The notes below the pieces were generated by a model. It was not told where the DNA came from. It did no database searches and saw only the letters and a program-made list of their open reading frames with translations. This document shows positions 62,160 through 64,000 of a stretch of DNA of 64,000 nt, piece after piece (position 1 is the stretch's first letter; every line of letters begins with the position of its first letter). The translations under genes and the position numbers were made by a program. Origin of the DNA: Sugiyamaella lignohabitans (lineage: Eukaryota > Ascomycota > Dipodascomycetes > Dipodascales > Trichomonascaceae); NCBI RefSeq assembly GCF_001640025.1, contig NC_031672.1:3658001-3722000 (forward strand), in the 5' to 3' direction.

Positions 62160-64000
62160 TTAGCGTCTGGCCCGTCCGTTTGGTTTTTTGGGTTTCGACA
62201 CGAGCTGCTCGATCTCGTCTTCGTCGTCTTCGTCGTCGTCCTCGTCGTCGTCTCCAGCCATGGTTTCGACAGCCTCAAGGTCACTGTAACCCTCGTCATC
62301 GTCTCCCATGATAATGTCCTCTTCGAAGTCGTCTTGAGCAGTGCCGTTAGTGAAAGCAGAGATGTCGTCGACAAGGTCTTCATCGTCGTCATCGGCGTCT
62401 TCGTCGTCATCATTGTCGTCAAAGTCTTCTTCCCCGTTCATGATATATGTACCTTCTTCAACGTATTCGACAGCAGCCTCGTCTTCTTCTTCATTATCGT
62501 CCTCCTCGGCTCTTCTTGATTCAGCAAGCAAGTCGCGTCGGATTTCCATTTGTGAGTTTAGAAGCTCCAGACGTCCTTGAAGTGCAAGTAGTCGAGGAAG
62601 TGTGGTAACACGTTCTGAAACTGTAGAGTGAAGTGACGACAGTGTCTTGAGTAGATTGGGAAGTGTGACGAGATAACCACCATGAGAAATCATGACCCAT
62701 TTAATCCAAATATTCAATTGACCAGCACGAGAGGGTGAACGAGCAAGCTTCTCAGCAAGTCTTTCTAAGAAAGTAACTGCGAGCGAAGAGTCGAGTCTTT
62801 GAACAGAAACTTTGACCATGGTCTCGTCACGGTTCACAAGACACGATTCTAAGAGCGCTCTGTCGTTGGTTCTCAGGGCTTGATTAAGAATAACTGCGAA
62901 TGAACCAGGAGTAGCAAACTCGGCCTTGGGAATTGACTTGGTGGCAGACTTGGCCGATCCGTTCAGTTTCGAGTCGCTGGAGGTGGTATTCAGGGCATCT
63001 AATCTATCAGCCAGAGTTTCCTCATCATCGTCATCCTCATCATCATCGTCATTTTCATCTCCTTCTTTATCACTTTCAAGATTGTGAACGTCCTTTCCAC
63101 TGGTAACAACGGCAGTCGCTTCATTATAAGTAGTAGGAGCAGCTTTATCATTACCTCTAGCAGATTTACCGGTAATATCGTCCAGACCCGGAACTCTTCT
63201 GGCTCTAGTAATCTCAATAAGTCCTGACAAAGGCTTGCCATCCTCGTCTTTCCAACGAACTTGCTCGAAAACTGGTACCGAAGCATTTTCAAGCCAGTTG
63301 AGAGTGATATGATCGTCGTGGAAAACAACTTGACTCACCTTGACAAGCTCTTTTGAAGGGGCTGGTCGAGTAATCTTAATTTGAATCGATGATTTTGTTG
63401 AGTTGGTTAAAGACTTGCCTCTACTGCGTCTACTGTTATTACCAGCAGCAGCAACGGCATTAGTAGCGTCTAATGGGCTAGTGAAAATCTCGACCAGACC
63501 ATCGTCATTGATAGCAGCCAATGCACTGTCATCTTCGTTAAGGGAAATGGATTCCACATCCGATTGTGACACAAGAATGCTACTAGGTTTGTTGCCAGAA
63601 AGAGAAAGAACACTAATGTTACGCTCGTTCTTAGATGAGCACAGGAACAGTTCCTGGTTCGAGCTGGGAAATAGAACATCGGAAACTGGATGAACGAAAC
63701 CTGGGAATGTCTTAATAATAGCTGATTTAGGCAGTTTTGAAGCGGCCGAGCTGGCCAGGTCGACCAGGAAAACATTTGTAGACGCTAATAGCAGTTGCTG
63801 GTCTTCAGGACCAGGATATACCAAGTTCACATCAGGTTCAGATGAAGTAAACGTTCTCAAAAGAGATTTTTTGTTGATATTCCATTCACAGATGGTTCCG
63901 TTAGAGTCACACGACAAAAGCAGTGTGCTCGAGGTAGAAAGACCGGTTATTGGTAAAGAGTGGCCGCCAGTCAGTGTATTGACCACCGAGCCAGTAGCAG
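62160..64000 (-). CDS. UTP5: SSU processome component Utp5 (WDR43 type), 5' end cut by window edge
   Basis: t-UTP/UTP-A subunit for pre-18S processing and rDNA transcription. The frame stays open to the window edge (ATGSVVNTLTGGH and on), so the N-terminus lies outside; the only in-window start would be GTG. The visible part (about 613 codons) has WD40-like blades, an acidic insert, an Utp12-type helical domain (about RLDSSLAVTFLERLAEKL to LLALQGRLELLNSQMEIRR), and a long acidic Asp/Glu tail ending in basic GRARR. Utp5 in yeast is 643 aa. Confidence 0.9.
   Translation of the reverse strand, partial: ATGSVVNTLTGGHSLPITGLSTSSTLLLSCDSNGTICEWNINKKSLLRTFTSSEPDVNLVYPGPEDQQLLLASTNVFLVDLASSAASKLPKSAIIKTFPGFVHPVSDVLFPSSNQELFLCSSKNERNISVLSLSGNKPSSILVSQSDVESISLNEDDSALAAINDDGLVEIFTSPLDATNAVAAAGNNSRRSRGKSLTNSTKSSIQIKITRPAPSKELVKVSQVVFHDDHITLNWLENASVPVFEQVRWKDEDGKPLSGLIEITRARRVPGLDDITGKSARGNDKAAPTTYNEATAVVTSGKDVHNLESDKEGDENDDDDEDDDDEETLADRLDALNTTSSDSKLNGSAKSATKSIPKAEFATPGSFAVILNQALRTNDRALLESCLVNRDETMVKVSVQRLDSSLAVTFLERLAEKLARSPSRAGQLNIWIKWVMISHGGYLVTLPNLLKTLSSLHSTVSERVTTLPRLLALQGRLELLNSQMEIRRDLLAESRRAEEDDNEEEDEAAVEYVEEGTYIMNGEEDFDDNDDDEDADDDDEDLVDDISAFTNGTAQDDFEEDIIMGDDDEGYSDLEAVETMAGDDDEDDDEDDEDEIEQLVSKPKKPNGRARR

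Overview
The window is nuclear DNA of a budding yeast (Saccharomycotina). The genes are yeast orthologues (RPT3, UBC7, YAR1, NSR1, UTP22, UTP5, MDM31, MDM33, MDM38, ATG1, HPT1, DUT1, SCO1, SGM1). Introns are few and short, with GTRNGT donors and a CTAAC branch site only about 7-17 nt before the acceptor. CTG reads sensibly as Leu. The gene set, intron style and long promoters suggest a basal lineage near Yarrowia/Trichomonascaceae (Sugiyamaella or Blastobotrys-like). That placement is inference.

Layout. 0-16 kb: F-box/WD40 gene (cut by the left edge), chitin synthase, SCO1, AIM2-like hydrolase, YAR1, UBC7 and a copper-fist regulator. 15.7-23.8 kb: about 8 kb with no credible gene, holding hairpins, AT-rich palindromes and minisatellites. 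23.8-41 kb: an Msn2/4-type zinc-finger gene, ATG1, NSR1, an acid-sphingomyelinase-like phosphodiesterase, UTP22 and MDM38. 42.3-64 kb: DUT1, MDM31, SPP2, MDM33, a small DUF202-like membrane protein, RPT3, a VWA protein with a Gln/Gly/Tyr-rich N-terminus, SGM1, HPT1 and UTP5 (cut by the right edge). Recurring themes are ribosome biogenesis, ubiquitin/proteasome and mitochondrial inner membrane. There is no operon-like logic. Five genes are clearly interrupted by introns and a sixth (DUF202-like) appears to have two; the splice sites were read directly and checked by reading frame.

The outstanding signal is a GC-rich, near-palindromic dispersed repeat of about 135 bp, present as about 44 arms at about 30 sites. 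Each arm starts TGCCTCCGGCGGC, continues with a hairpin TGGGGC-nnn-GCCCCA, then GACCCCGTGG, then a tip hairpin. A full element is two inverted arms with DIFFERENT tips: 'a' (CTCCTGCTTCGCAGGAG) or its 'c' variant (GCTCCGCTTCGCGGAGC), and 'b' (CTCCTCTCGCTTCGCTCGAG). The arms are joined by a partly conserved centre (GGGACCGTGGACG-like). Elements occur in either orientation, as full copies or single arms. None lies in a coding exon, although about 56% of the window is coding, yet they sit in five introns and in most intergenic gaps. This looks like an undescribed non-autonomous mobile or structural element family of this yeast nucleus. The conserved arms also create many spurious ORFs in all frames.
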